Positions 22,926 through 36,242 are shown, counted from the stretch's first letter. The stretch is 64,000 bases of DNA from Dipteronia dyeriana (GCA_032871835.1 CM065295.1:70302687-70366686); one strand, 5' to 3'. A program made the numbers and translations. Notes: generated from the letters alone by a model not told the origin.

Positions 22926-25037
22926 TATTATACAATATATGAGAATAAATGTTTCTTTTTCCATAGTTTCATTCTTTGATTTGCTTGTATTGTATATGTA
23001 GGTACTTTCTAATGATTGTATGATGTTTATATATATAAACATGGTTGATCGTTAATTGTATGGTACAATTGGTTTAGGATTCGTTTTAAATGTTATAATA
23101 TTTTTTCTCATGTAAAATTAATGTCAGGATGTATTTTAATATATATTTTTTCTGCTGTATATTCTTTGTTGTATTTTTCTATAATATATTTTATTGTAAA
23201 ATATGTACAAAGAAATGGGAAAAAGAAGACGGAAGGCGGAAGAGCAAAATCTAAAATGGGAGGGCGTTAGACACGCGTAGGTGTGTGGTGCAGACAGCTG
23301 CACAGCAGCCAGGCAGTGTGCCAAGGCAGGCTGCTGCTTGCACAGCAGCCAGGCCTTATGCCTGTGCGTGCTACCCACACAACAACCAAGATGTGCACCT
23401 GGGCTGCTAGCAGCGCGAGTCTGCTGCGTGCGGACTGGCTGTGCGCTAGGCAGCCTTGCATTGTCTTCGTTCGCGGCTGGTTGCTCGTGCAGGACTGTGC
23501 TGCTGCGTGATTGTTGCGTGTGCGGTTGCGGCAGCCCATGCATGCGAATGATGGCCACCTAAGAAAGCGCTACGGTTTTGAATTTGCAACTCTAGGGTTT
23601 TCGAATTCAAAATGGATTTTGGGGTGAATTTTATTTTATTTTTATTTTTATTATTTACGCATTGGGCCTCCAATAAGTGTTAAAGTAACACTTGAGTTTT
23701 AGGTTTGATTCATGAGATGGGTCATGATATTTAAAAAAAAAAATCCTATTTAATCAAGTTGGACTTGGTTAAAAGCCCAGAATAAGAAGAACCCATAAGA
23801 ACTTGAAGAATATTGGAATTACTTGAAGACCAAGGAATGTCTTTGATAACTTTTATAATTAAACATTTTTCTTAGGTTAAATAACCCATTGTACTCGGTC
23901 AACTTATGTATTTTTTTTATTATGAGATGATTAAAGTATTGTCATGCATATGTATGTCATTTAAAATAGGTGTGCCAACACATATGAATATATATTTTAG
24001 ATATATCATACATACATAATAACCATTGATAATTATGTGTGTTTTTTTAATTTATTAAAAATTAGTGTAATTCACATAATTGGCTATTAATATTGAGATT
24101 AGTTTTTTAGAGTAAAAACTTGGTAATTATTAATAACTAGTCTATTAATAAAACCGGATAATTAGTTAGATTAGTTAGGTTCATCACATAATATTATGTT
24201 TAATTAGATTAAAGCCCTAATATAATTGGACCTAATAATATGATTAGTTTTAATAGTTAAAAATTGGTAAATCGCATTAAATAATTATAGTCTTAGTAAA
24301 ATTGTTTACATAGATTATAATTTGAATAATGAACTAGATTTTTAATTAGTTAATAATCGGATTAGTTCATTTAAATAAGATTCTAATAATTTGTTATGCC
24401 CTAGACATTTAGATTGAAATTAACCGTTTAATCTAATTATTATCTAGGTGCATTAATAATTGAAAACCCTAACTCTAAAATAGTGAGTGGGAGAGGGATA
24501 TATGACATTATATCCCACAGTCTCCATCATTAGTTCAATACCGTGAGATTCAAGTAAGGTCTCGAGAGGCTTTGTTTTCGTCCTCCCTAAGGAGAGTCTA
24601 CATGAGAGTCAATATCAAGGTTGACTTCCTAATAGATAGGGTTTATGAGTGTATTTTTTGGATTGACCAATCCTAAGGCGACAATTCTCAAGTTAAGCTT
24701 AAGAGATCTGAAATGGTGTGCTACTCACAAGGTTTTAATTAAATTTGTTAATTATAAACCGGATTGATATAAACGATGGTTGAATGATAGATGACTAAGA
24801 GTTATTCTAGTATATCATTAGATTGAGAATGTCTCGATCCAACATGTAAGAGTTTGATCGACCCTAAGGCGTCACTTGCTTGTGGTATGTTGGATTGTCG
24901 TGGTGTAGAAACAGTTTTTTAGGGATTTTCTTGTTCATTAAATATGTTCATGCATCATATTTAATTTTATGCCAAACATTTATGTGTGAATTAAATGTAT
25001 GATTGAATGAACTCTTTATATATGTTTTTTTCTAGCC
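22926..25037 (+). mobile_element. Long untranslated leader of the copia element with a GC-rich island
   Basis: This is about 2.1 kb between the primer-binding site and the gag start. 23265-23560 is GC-rich with repeated CAGCAGCC, GCTGCTGC and TGCGTG words; the short Cys/Ala-rich frames there on both strands come from composition. The remainder is AT-rich with many TTAATTA and TAATTA words. No domain was recognised. A second nested insertion is possible but no ends were found. Confidence 0.5.
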
Positions 25038-28000
25038 ATGTCTTCTGCACTATTACAAATCCTTGCTAATGACAAATTAACCGGAGAAAACTATACCAAG
25101 TGGAAAAATAATATCAACGCAATCTTGGTAATAAAAGACCTAAAGATTGTGTTTACGGAGGAGTGTCCTCCATAGCTTGCTGCCAATGCTGCACGAAATA
25201 TTCGTGAGGCATACCAGAAATTGGGTCTCATCTGATGAGAATGCCCAAACTTATATGTTAGTCAGTATGACAGAAGTGCTTGTTACAATGCACGAAGCAA
25301 TGACTACACCATTAGAAATCATGGAGTCATTACAGGCTATGTTCGAGCAGCCATCCGAGCAGAAGCGGCACGAAGCTGTTAGTTCCGCAATGTTTGCATA
25401 TATAAATGAGGTTCATTGGTCCGGGAACATGTCCTGGGCATGATGTCCTACTTCTACATAGCTAAGGTCAATGGCGGACTGAACTAGAATATGGGGCCTT
25501 CTCAATATGTGTTAGGTCGGGGGATATCATGTCAGTAAGAGCAGTGAGAGTAGTTAGACTCCATTTTAATGGTTGTTTTATTGTTTTGAACAATGTTTAT
25601 TTTATTCTTGAATTTATTAGAAATTTAATTTCAATATCCAAGTTGTTGGAACAATTTTATTCAATTTCTTTTAATGATAAATTAGTTATTATTTCTAGAA
25701 ATTGATTAAATATATGTACAGGTTCAATTGAAAACAATTTGTATGTGTTAAGACTGTTAATACATACAATACTGCTCAATGCTGAAATATTTAAAGTTAA
25801 AACAAAATGATAGAAAGTTTCTCCAAATAATGAAACATATCAATGACATCTAAGATTTGGTCATATCAACATTAACAGGGTAGATAGACTAGTAAAAAGT
25901 TTGTCTTTAAGCCAGTTAAAGGTCGGCACCTTACCTGTTTACGAATTCTGTTTGGAAGATAAAATGATCAAGAGATCTTTTACTGGAAAAGGGCTTAAAG
26001 TTATAAAACCACTAGAGCTTATACATTCAGACGTCTATGGACCGATGAATGTTAAAGCAATGGGTGGTTATGAGTATTCTGTCATCTTTATAGATGACTA
26101 CTCGAGATATAGATATGTCTACCTAATGTAAGGAAATCGAAAACTTTTGAAAAATTCAAAGAATTTTGAGTTGAAGTTGAGAACCAATTAGGCAAGACTA
26201 TCAAGGCTCTACGATCGGATCATAGAGATGAGTACATTGACCAAGAATTTGAAGACTACTTGGTAGAACATGGGATCTATCCCAACTCACAGCTCCTGGA
26301 ACACCACAACAGAATGGTATTGCGGAGATGAGAAATAGAACCCTGATAGAAATTGTGAGATTTATGATTAGTTTCTCATCATTACCAAATTCATTTTAGG
26401 GATATGCACTACAAACGGTGGCCTACATTTTGAATGTAGTCCCATCCAAAGCTGCTCCTAAGACTCCCCTAGAGTTGTGGAATATTCGTAAAGCTATATG
26501 GGGGTGTCCAGTACATGTACTGAAGAACATAACTAGAAAGCTGGACTCTAAGTCTAAGGTTTGCTTGTTTGTAGGTTATTCCAAGGAGAATACTTCTATA
26601 GTCCTGAGGAGAACAAAGTATTTGTATCGATAAATGCAACGATTATTGATGATAACTATATGAGTTATCAAAAACCTTGAAGCAAGATTGTGTTAAATGA
26701 GTTAGAGCCTGGTACGACTAATACTCAATCAATAAAAGTTGTTGATCCACCTACGTCTAAGAGTCAGACGGTTCCTAGTCAGACCTCACTACCACTCAAC
26801 CATAGTAGGAGGGTTGTAGGACAACCTTATCGCTATTTAGGTATTATGAAGGCATAGGTTGTCGTCTATAATGATAGTGTGGATGATCCATTGTCATTTA
26901 AACATGCAATGAAAGATTCTGACGAAGAGAAATGACTTAAAGCCATGAATCTCGAGACGGAGTTCATGTAGTCCAACTCAGTCTGTGAACTTGTAGACTT
27001 ACCCGATGAGATAAAACTCATAAGTTGTAAGTGGATATATAAGAGAAAGAGATGAGAAGACGGGAAGGTAGAGACCTTTAAAGCAAGACTAGTGGCAAAG
27101 TGTTATAACCAAAAGAAGGAGGTCGATTATGAAGAGACCTTCACGCCGTTAGCTATGTTTAAGTCTATTCGGATTCTTTTATCCATTGCTGCCTATTTCA
27201 ATTATGAAATTTGGCAAATGGACATCAAGACTACATTTTTGGATGAAAATCTTGATGAAAGCATCTATATGATGCAACCAGAGGGATTTATGTCCCAGGA
27301 TCATGAGCAAAAGGTTTGCAAGCTATAAAAGTCTATTTATAGACTAAAACAAGCATCTAGATCTTGGAATATTAGGTTTGATAATGCTATCAAAACATAT
27401 GGCTTTGAGCAAAACGTTGATGAGTCTTGTGTTTACATGTAAATCGTTGACAAGAGAAAATAGTTTTATTAGTTCTATACGTAAATGATATCCTACTCAT
27501 TGGGAATGACGTAAGGGTATTGTCGGAAGTAAATGGCTAGTTGGCTAACCAATTCCAAATGAAAGATTTGGGAGAGGTGAGTTATGTTCTAGGGATCTAA
27601 TTAATTAGTAATCGTAAAAACAAACTCGTAGCATTGTCTCAGGCATTGTATATCGACAAGGTACTTGTTTGTTTTTCGATGCAGAACTCCAAGAAAGGTA
27701 ACTTACCTTCTAGACATAGAGTTCACTTGTCTAAGGAACAATGCCCTAAGAAATCTCAAGAAATTGAGGATATGAGACATGTTCCATATGCGTCTACAGT
27801 AGGCAGTCTTATATATGCTATGTTATGTAAGAAACCTGACATTTGCTTCGCAGTGGGAATAGCCAGTAGGTTTCAGTCCAACCCAGGATTAGATCATTGG
27901 GTTGCAGTAAAGACCATTCTCAAGTATCTTCGGAGAACGAGACACTATTTGCTGGTATATTTAGGGCAGGATTTGATTGTTAGGATATATAAGCTCTGAT

Positions 28001-28480
28001 TTTTAGTCATACAGGGATTCTAAAAAATCTACGTCTGGATCAGTTTTTACCCTTGGTGGTGGAGCTATAGTATAGAGGAGTCTTAAGCAATCGTGTATTG
28101 CTGACTCCACCATAGAGGTCGAATATATAGCACCTTGTGAAGCAGCTAAAAAGGCTATTTGGCTCCGTAAGTTCTTGACTGATCTGGAATTTATTCCAGA
28201 TCTGGATAAGCCCATCATATTTTATTGTAATAACAGTGGTGTAGTGGCTAATTCCAAAAAACCAAGAAGCTATAAGAGTGGGAATCATATAAAGAGAAAA
28301 TATCATCTCATCAGAGAGAGTGTAGAGAGGGGATGTGACCGTGACCGTGACCAAGATAGCATCGTTAGACAATCATGTTAATCCATTTACGAAGACCTTA
28401 ACAACTAAAGTATTTGAAGGTCACCTAGAGGGTCTAGGGTTACAAGATATGTCTCATCTGCTTTAGTGCAAGTGGGAGAT
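25038..28480 (+). pseudogene. Degenerate gag-pol of a Ty1/copia retrotransposon
   Basis: Domains appear in the copia order PR-INT-RT-RH. Gag starts at ATG 25038 (MSSALLQILANDKLTGENY, TKWKNNIN) and hits TAG at 25171. Late protease/pre-integrase words (NLISISKLLEQFYSISF) lie near 25615-25670. Integrase spans 25830-26630 (ELIHSDVYGPMNVKAMGGY, FIDDYSRYRYVY, LELWNIRKAIWGCPVHV). Reverse transcriptase spans 27040-27600 (ARLVAKCYNQKK, DYEETFTPLAMFKSIRILLS, WQMDIKTTFLDENLDESIY, YVNDILLIGND in place of YVDD). RNase H lies within 27630-28470 (SKKSTSGSVFTLGGGAI, IFYCNNSGVVANSK). The zinc knuckle and protease active site are missing, apparently deleted near 25440-25550. There are many stops and frameshifts. 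A PPT (AAGTGGGAGAT, 28470-28480) precedes the 3' LTR. Confidence 0.92.
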
Positions 28481-30286
28481 TGTTGAGGTTTATGCCCTAA
28501 ACCTTGTAATTTGTAAATGTGAATTAAACATTAATAAAAGAAGTAGTTTATTCATTCTATATATACATGTCTCATACATTTATATCATGTGTACTTAACA
28601 TTCATGATTGCTGGATGTAATCTCTAACTGAGTATATGAGTGTCATATACAAAGGTATTCAATTTGAGATGAGCAATCTAAAGAGTCTGTAGATAGAAAG
28701 TAAAGTTGGGTATTTTATTTGTAGTTAGTCTACAGCTGCAGTCCATGCCGTAATGTACCATAGTCTTAACCTAGACTATTCATATGGTGATATGAAAATT
28801 GAGACATCTTATGTGAAGTGATCATATAGGACTAGGCAATGATCTATATGAATCTCTCACCAAGATCCGTTATAAGATGAGATTCATATATATCTCAACA
28901 AATGTATGGGTGATCTTAATCATGAGTGTCCTATCGAATTCTTCAGATTAGATCGAGGTTTTTGATTTACCATGGGTGAGATCAAAGTTGCATTCCTAGT
29001 CAATAACTGCATATGTTGGAATCACGGTTCAGCTTGTGGCTGGGAAGGTCTGTACACACTAATGGAATACACTCCTTCTAGCAAGAAGTAGATAGTAATT
29101 CCCATAAGGTTGATTCGTGGCTTGAACAATATGAGCTTTCTCCTTCTTCCGTAGAGGAAGTTAGGATTTATTGTTCATTAGAGAATCAATGGTACTTAAT
29201 GGAAAAGAGATAATTAGAGATGCATAACGGACTTTATGACCTAACTCTAATTATGAACTACTTGTGGAGGGTTATACCATATGTAATAACTATATCGATA
29301 GACAACTGTAATTTTGGTTTGTATAATACATCTACAGTTGCGAGAGTGCAACCTCAGGTTTTTAGTGGAATAACTCCAAGATTAATGATCATGAGATATT
29401 AATTAAAGAGTTTAATTAATTATTTATAAGTATTATTGGAGCTCAAAACTGTGGGTTTATCAGGTCTTCTTGCTAGCCCGATTGATTAAAGGTAACAAGG
29501 GTCACGGTTAATTAATTGGATTGTCCAATTAACTGTGTCACATAAGTGACACGTTTTTATTCAGGGATTAATTGAATAATGAGATTATTTAATTAATATA
29601 TTAATAATTATATAGATAATTAGATAAATAGATTATTTAATTAATAAATTAATAATTATGAATTATTACTTAATTATTATTTGGAGGTTATAGATTCAAA
29701 CCATGACTAAAACAAAGATAAAATAATTAGATTGTTTTATTCTTTAAAAAGTCAAATGTTTAAGTTCAAGTCAGCTAGGGTTATGTGAGAGTTAAAATCC
29801 TACTCTACCTAGGACACTTAAATACTACTTATCCTTTTAATAAATGGAAAAGGATTTGTATGTAGTTTATATATATATAACAAGGATACAATAGACTAAT
29901 TGTGATTCTTTGAACCAAAAACACAAAAAGCAAAACCCTAGAAAGTCTAGGAAGATTTCGGCCAAAAGAAAAAAAATATTCTTGCTTGTGGTGGCCGAAT
30001 TTGCCAAGAAGAAAAGAAGGAGTTTTATTCTTCAAGTCTTTGCATCCTCTTGTACATTCCTGGAAGATCGTGACGTGCCCACACATAGTTACCGGATCGC
30101 AGGACATTACGAGAAAGACTTGGTGGTTCGTAATCGGAATAAAGCTTAAAGAAATGAAGGAGTTAGCATCAAGGATATGATCTAAATCCATCTTTATATA
30201 TTCTTATATGTTGTATATGGTTTACAAGTTGCATAAAATTCTTAAAACCCTGATTCTGCTGCGCAACGTAAATCCGGGTTCCTACA
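28481..30286 (+). repeat. 3' LTR of the plus-strand copia element
   Basis: It starts TGTTGAGGTTTATGCCC directly after the polypurine tract and ends CGGGTTCCTACA, 1806 bp. It matches the 5' LTR throughout, with scattered substitutions and small indels, so the insertion is not recent. The short open frames within it (29220-29402, 29829-30191) have counterparts in the other LTR and are not genes. Confidence 0.92.
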
Positions 30287-32533
30287 TATTAGACCTAGTT
30301 GAGTCTGTGGGTGACATGTTAGCACAATAGCATGTCGGTTCATCTTTTCAAATCCACATAGGTGGCACATTCTCATTCCTAGTGGTCATAGACAACATGT
30401 TACTATATTTCCTAGGATCATTGGCTCTACATTTCCTAGGCACATGCATATTGGCTTTTCTAAGTCTATTTTTTTACCTCATGCTCTCAACCCGGCATTT
30501 CTTAATGTACCCATGGCAATTTCGCCTAATATGCCCATCAACACCATAAAAATGACAATTATATATAAAATGAGGAGTCATACCATATCCTTGTGAAGTT
30601 ATTTGAGGCTTGTCATGCATTTGATGTCGCATTTGGTGTTGAACCATTTCTCTCCTTCTTTGTTGTTGAACTGGATTGGCATGCTTCCTTGGTTAAGTTT
30701 TCTTGACTTACCTTCTTGGTTGAGGGAACCTTGGATGTGGAGGTCTTGGTTATTGAGGTTGAGCTTCATTCTTTGTTGGCATCTTTACTTGGCCACTCTT
30801 GGATGACTCTCCAAGTTCAATCTTCCTCGTAGGATGTTATGGAGGTGAAGCTTCCTTCATGCCATTTCCCTTGACAAACACCGTTTTGTCCGAGGGTTGA
30901 TGCACCTTTGGTTGTGGCATCCTTAAAGGTTGGGGTTGTGCAATTCTTCTTGGTTACATTTTCAAGCTTGCATTCTTTGAAGACTCCCCAAGCTCGATTT
31001 TCCTCTTTGATTGTTGAGGAAGTGATGTTCCTTCGGTCTGCTTTCCTTTTACGAATATCGTCTTATCCGATGAAGGAGTTTTCTTGTCACTTATAAAACC
31101 AAGGCCTCTTTAATCATTGAGCTTTTTCCCATAACCCATAATTGTGTTGACCTTTTCCAAACCCGAAGTTTAGCAAGGATGTTTATTGCCTCCTCGAGCT
31201 CCTTCTCTAACCTCACTTCATTTTCTTTGACTCTCATCACTTGAAAGTCATTTAGGTTATAAGCTTGAGATTCTTCTTCTTCAATTCTTGAATCTCTCTC
31301 TTTTTCTTCAACCTAGAGTTTTCAAAGTACTTGATGAAGTATTTAAGGTTCATCCCTTCACAAATTCCTCTAGAGTGAGATAAAGACCTCTCATCACTAG
31401 AGTCTACTCCCTCATCAAGACTTTTACCTTAGTCACTTGTTGTTATACCAACAACTTCCCTGTGTGTAGCAACATCAATCACAGTTCTAGCTACCACTTC
31501 ATTTATTCCTTCTTCAAGGTCACAATTCAAGGCATTTTTGCCTTCTTCTTCAACTTCCACATATGAGGCTCCAAAGGACGTGTAGTTGATTGCAAGTTCT
31601 TCATCACCAGAAGAGTCTTCTTCACTTTCACTATCACTACATGAAGTGGCCAACGCCTTTCCTTTTCTTTTGTCCTTCAAGTTGCCACAATCCATGGAAA
31701 TATGCCCAAATCATCCACATTTAAAGCATTGAATGCCTTTTCTTGAAGGCTTTTCTTGATTTGGCTCTTCTTGATTTGGCTCTTCTTTCTTGAACTTGTT
31801 CTTCTTCTTGAAGTCATTTCCTCTTGAGCTAATTCCATTCTTTAATAGCTTCATGAACCTCTTGAACCTTTTCACCATGAGGATCATCTCCTCATCCAAG
31901 TCATCTGAGTCATTCTCAATCTTGGAGGTCTTCAAAGCTATTCCCTTTTGCTTCTTGGATAATGTGGTTGAAAAGACCCATCTAGATTCATAGACTAAGA
32001 GCCTTCCAATAACTCCACTCGGCTTCATCTTCTTCTAGTCACTATTTTCTTCAAGTGCTGTCACATTGGATTCGGATCTAGCGCGAAGTGACCTCTTGAT
32101 CTTTTGCTTGATCCTTCTATCTGAGTATGGGTCACCTAGTTGATAGCTTTGAGTCACGATGTCCATCAACTTCATGTGGAAGTCATTAAAGCACCCATGT
32201 TCTTCCATCATAATTGTCTGAAATTATGCTTGGAGGACTTGGAGCTTGGAATCCTTAACCACTTCGGTTCCCTTATGCATTTGTTTTCTTGTTCCACTTC
32301 AAGGCTTCAAATTCTTAGGTACTCCATTGAGCCTTAGGCTTGGGCAAACTACTTCCATCTTCGGCAGTCATGATGGGTGGTGTGTATCCATCTTCAATCA
32401 CCGTTCAAACTCTATCATCTATCAACGATAGGAAATACTCAATATACCCCTTCCATGAGAAGTAATTGTCCCCCTTGAGCAATGGTGCTCTCATGCTTGA
32501 CACTCCCTTTTTGCTCATCCCAAAATCACTCAT
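30287..32533 (-). pseudogene. Gag and early pol remnant of a SIRE-like copia element
   Basis: Reading down from ATG at 32533: MSDFGMSKKGVSSMRAPLL then KGDNYFSWKGYIEYFLSLID, the usual copia gag start. A UBN2-like stretch follows near 32200-32050 (FNDFHMKLMDIVTQSYQLGD, KIKRSLRARSESNVTALEE). A zinc knuckle lies near 31690-31735 (CFKCG, stop, FGHISMDC), where the stop replaces one residue inside the knuckle. Then come an acidic linker (SDSESEEDSSGDEE), Lys/Glu-rich coil-like text, KGLGYK near 31110, and a second knuckle (CHFYGVDGHIRRNC) near 30520. The long gag with linker and KGLGY motif resembles the SIRE/Maximus lineage. There are multiple stops and shifts. The copia insertion at 30286 cuts it off and pol does not resume on the other side. 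Confidence 0.8.
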
Positions 32534-32614
32534 AGTGTTTGGGTCAATGTATGCAAATGAAATGCAAAGCAAGATACACAAAACAAGAGCAAGGATCACG
32601 TAAGTATGTTTGAA

Positions 32615-32629
32615 ACCCGCTTTGATACT
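32615..32629 (-). promoter_or_regulatory. Primer-binding site of the SIRE-like element
   Basis: The minus strand reads AGTATCAAAGCGGGT just inside the LTR end, a variant of the tRNA-Met site used by copia elements (compare TGGTATCAGAGC at 22912). Confidence 0.6.
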
Positions 32630-32632
32630 GAT

Positions 32633-34620
32633 TGAAAATAACTTAAGTGTGTCTTAACTAACCTAGAGTGGTGAATAGGTTTTAATTGATTATTACCAAC
32701 TTTTTTGATTAGTCGAAATTATCAAATCACCCAACACAATACAAAAAACAATCAATGAAATCAAAGTGCGGAAAACAATAAATCACACATTGAGTTGTTT
32801 TAAGTGAGATACCCTTTAACTGGGCAAAGCTCACAGGCTATCCATCTAGCCACATACGATCCTCAAATCCACTATATGTAATGATATTTATAACATAGGT
32901 TGACATCTAGTCACACCATTCTCGATCACTAACCCACCACTACTACCCGATGAGCCTTTTACAGTGATTCTTGACCAATGCTTGTGCACTACACCACCGT
33001 AGTCACAAGTCTTAGCACTCAATGAAGAGATAAACAACCAAGTGAATATATGTCAATATTCTAATATGCAAATAATGTTAGACAACACTAAATGCTTATC
33101 TAGATATTTATGATGGCAATCAAAAAATCATAGATATCAAAATGTCTATATGAATGCTCATAAATATCTAACTATATGAGATATGCTAGTCTAAAAACTA
33201 GTTATCAAACAAAAGCTAACCAACACAAGTTGTTACAAAATAAGGCAAGGACATTAAATACAATCAAGAAATGCAATCAATGAGTCCTAATTAACAATGT
33301 CTAAATGCATGGAATAGAGACTTAGAACATCTCCAATGTAAATATGTATTTTTGAGTTTCTAAATAGTGTAACATCAACATTTCTATTCATTATGGGCCC
33401 ACTTTTAATTTTTTTTTAGAGAAATACATATTCACATCTCCAATGCAATTATCTAAAGTCAAATATGTATATGACCAATCATAATAAACAATTATTACAT
33501 TCTCTCTCCCCTTTTATTTTACAATTAAATGAGCTTTAATATTATTGGTGGAAAGAGTTAAAATCATAGTCAGCATTTCTAGAAAAGTTTCTAAAATTCA
33601 AAACCCAACTCCATATTCTCTAACTTCTTTTTGTCACCAACTTAGATAATTGCATTAGAGATAGTTTTTCTAACTTCTTTAGTATCTATCCTATGTGGCA
33701 CTCTATTTTCTCCAAATGCATAATAGCATTGGAGATGTTCTTAGCTAGAGGGCAATACTGTCCTAAATGCTAGTTATCACAAACAAAACTCAATTATGTT
33801 ATCAAGACTCATAAATAGATACAATAAATAGAGTTCTAGCATTTAATCAACTAATAAATACAATAAAAACATAAAATTTGAAAGTATGAACAATTAACAA
33901 GATGGGTTTTTGTTCAACTTACTAAGTCAACTTAATGATGAAGACTCATGCCTAAAGATGCTCAATGATGCATGAAGATGATGGTTTTTTTTAGGTTTGG
34001 GGAGTTAAAGAACAACTATTGGAGCTTCTCTCTCCTAGGGAAATCTTTCTCCCTCTAAAAAATCAATTTTGAAGCTCTCAAAACGTCTGGGAGAAAGAGA
34101 TGAAGAATATATATGAAGGCATCGACGAAATGACGACGTTTTTTCTAAAAACGCTGCAAAAATGCGTCAAACTGTGGTACAAAAATATGTCCAGACCGCG
34201 GTAAACGCCATGTAACAAGATGACACAAACCACGGGATAAACTGCTAAACACGCTCAGTACCTTAACCGCGGCACAAACAGCACAATACGCCTGGAGGAA
34301 ACCGCGATATAAACCACTGGACAGGTAAAAACACGAACCACGCAAACCGTCGTGGAAAAACCCCTAGAGAGACACGCAGTGTAGGTAAAAAGTACCGACC
34401 CAGTACATGCCACGACTTAAACCGCGGTAGAGAGAAAAAATCTCTTTTTCAAGGCACACACAAAATAAAGACCTATAAGAGAAGATGAGGCCTTCTCTAA
34501 GGTTCAACCACACTTAGTCTATATGCTTGTGTAAAGTGTAAAGAAAACACAACAGAGAAAACACTAGTATTAAGCAAAGCATGTAATCAAATGAAAATCA
34601 ATACGATATTAATTTATCAT
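32633..34620 (-). repeat. 5' LTR of the SIRE-like element, truncated and carrying a MITE
   Basis: It aligns with the 3' LTR at 16462-17996; the last shared text is ATTAATTTATCATG. The first about 190 bp of the LTR (minus-strand start) are missing, and a Ty3-like remnant begins at 34621. A 416-bp MITE (33325-33740) interrupts it. The minus frame 34145-34345 corresponds to 17638-17852 in the other LTR and is not a gene. Confidence 0.82.
33325..33740. mobile_element. Tourist-like PIF/Harbinger MITE with TTA TSD
   Basis: Terminal inverted repeats are GAACATCTCCAATG and CATTGGAGATGTTC, flanked by TTA (33322-33324 and 33741-33743). The sister LTR at about 17155 shows the empty site (GACTTAGTTAGAGGG). 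Ends and TSD fit PIF/Harbinger. A half element with a very similar end is at 56307. Confidence 0.9.
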
Positions 34621-36242
34621 GGTTTGCGTAGGGAGTCTTTTTATAATATCCTAACGACTCTTGATGCACATCTTAGTGGATATGTGCAAATGGCAATTGA
34701 CCGATTATGGCCACAATTTCAAAAAGAACATGCACAATATAGTCTTGGGAATCTGACTTTAAAAGACCCTGTTTGCTAATTTATAAGAAAATTGGATGGG
34801 AAGCATATCCCCGACCCATAGAGGGCATTGAAGCCGTTTCTGGACGTAAAACCAGAGGAAGATGTGAGCCACAATCACAACTACCAGTAAATATCCTCTT
34901 TATTATCTTTTTCCTTCCGCATTTAATATCTTTTGTAATTATTGTTGTTTACTTTTGATTTTTGAAGAGAACAAGTAATGCAGAATTGATCTGAATCCCA
35001 GTTTGTGATTGTCTCATGGTTTTTATGTATTTTATTTTCCTATATTTTGTATTTCTTTTATTGTTTTGCATGATTTTGTTGTCTTTCAAGTTGTTTAGGT
35101 GATATCTTTTAAACCTTATCTCTTTCTAAAGACATTGGGGACAATGTCGTTCTGGTTGGGGGGAGAGGATAGTTGATTCAATAACTTTTGTTTTTCAAAA
35201 AAAAAAAAAACTAACTTCTGACCATTTTTTTTTTTTGTAAAAATGGCCGAGTAAGGAGATTTTTTAGATACTTCTGAGACGCATATTTGTAGTTCTGATG
35301 CATTTGTTTTTCCTCTATTCTGACTATTCAAATTTATAAACTCTCAATTGTAATATCATTGACTAATCCTTTTGTTCATTAAGTCATCTTGATAAATTTT
35401 TCGAACTATTCTACACACACGCACATTGACACGTGATTATATGCAGTAAGTTGAGATTTTACGATATTTAGTTCTGAAACATTATTCAAGGGTAACAACC
35501 GAAGACAGTGGTCTTGTTTAAAAATATATTTAGTAATAATAATAATAATAATTTTATGTGTTGTGACCAAAACTCTTACTTAGTAGCCGGGCCTCATGCC
35601 TCAGTGAGCATAGAGTGTTCGCGTAAAATGGTGGAGTCTGGATAAGAATAAAGTACAGTTTCGTAGCCTCTTTAACTCAAGCAATTAAGTCAGAGGGGTG
35701 CTTCAACACCTAATGCCCTAAGACCAATTGGTTTGGGAGTCATTGACCCAAAGCTTGTTACACGGGTTAAAGAGAAAGCTTAAGAGAATTGTACTAAAAA
35801 AAACATCTGCAATCCGAGTAATTAAGCCTGTAGGAGTGTTTTAACACTTAATGCCCTAAAGCCAACTGGTTTGGGAGTCACTGGCCTAAAGCTCGCTACA
35901 TGGATTAAAAATGGAATGTTTGTTTCCAATTTTGTTATATTAAAAAAAAACCAAAAAAAAAAAGAAAAAAAAAAGAAAAAAAACTACTGCCTAAGGAAGA
36001 AGCCCTGATGAGATTTCGGAATGAAAATGTTGTTTGATTTCAATTAAATCTCATAGTTATCGTGTTGATCTTTATTGAGCACAAGAAAGTTTGATTGATA
36101 ACTCAATTGATGACCGGTTGTCAAAGGGTGAGAAAAGAGGTATGGGAGAGTTTGTCTATTTGGTAGTTTAGATATTTGAATTTGAGTTTTTATTATTTTC
36201 GCTTTAATTGCTAGGGACTAGCAATAAGCTGGTTGGAGGGTG
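34621..36242 (+). mobile_element. 3' internal region of a Ty3-like (Tat/Athila-type) element
   Basis: Non-coding 3' region with hallmarks of this group: ACATTGGGGACAATGTCG at about 35130, followed by a G-rich run. Two imperfect repeats share AATGCCCTAA and AACTGGTTTGGGAGTCACTG-like text (about 35710-35765 and 35850-35905). The words GCTAGGGACTAGCAATAAGC and a purine-rich TTGGAGGGTG sit just before the LTR. No pol domain is present; 34591-34958 is open in short frames but unrecognised. Element identity is inferred from these words only. Confidence 0.55.

Noticed and set aside
23281..23562. Cys- and Ala-rich open frames on both strands that could suggest a small secreted Cys-rich protein
   Set aside because: They overlap in several frames of a low-complexity CAGCAGCC/TGCTGC region in a retrotransposon leader; composition explains them.
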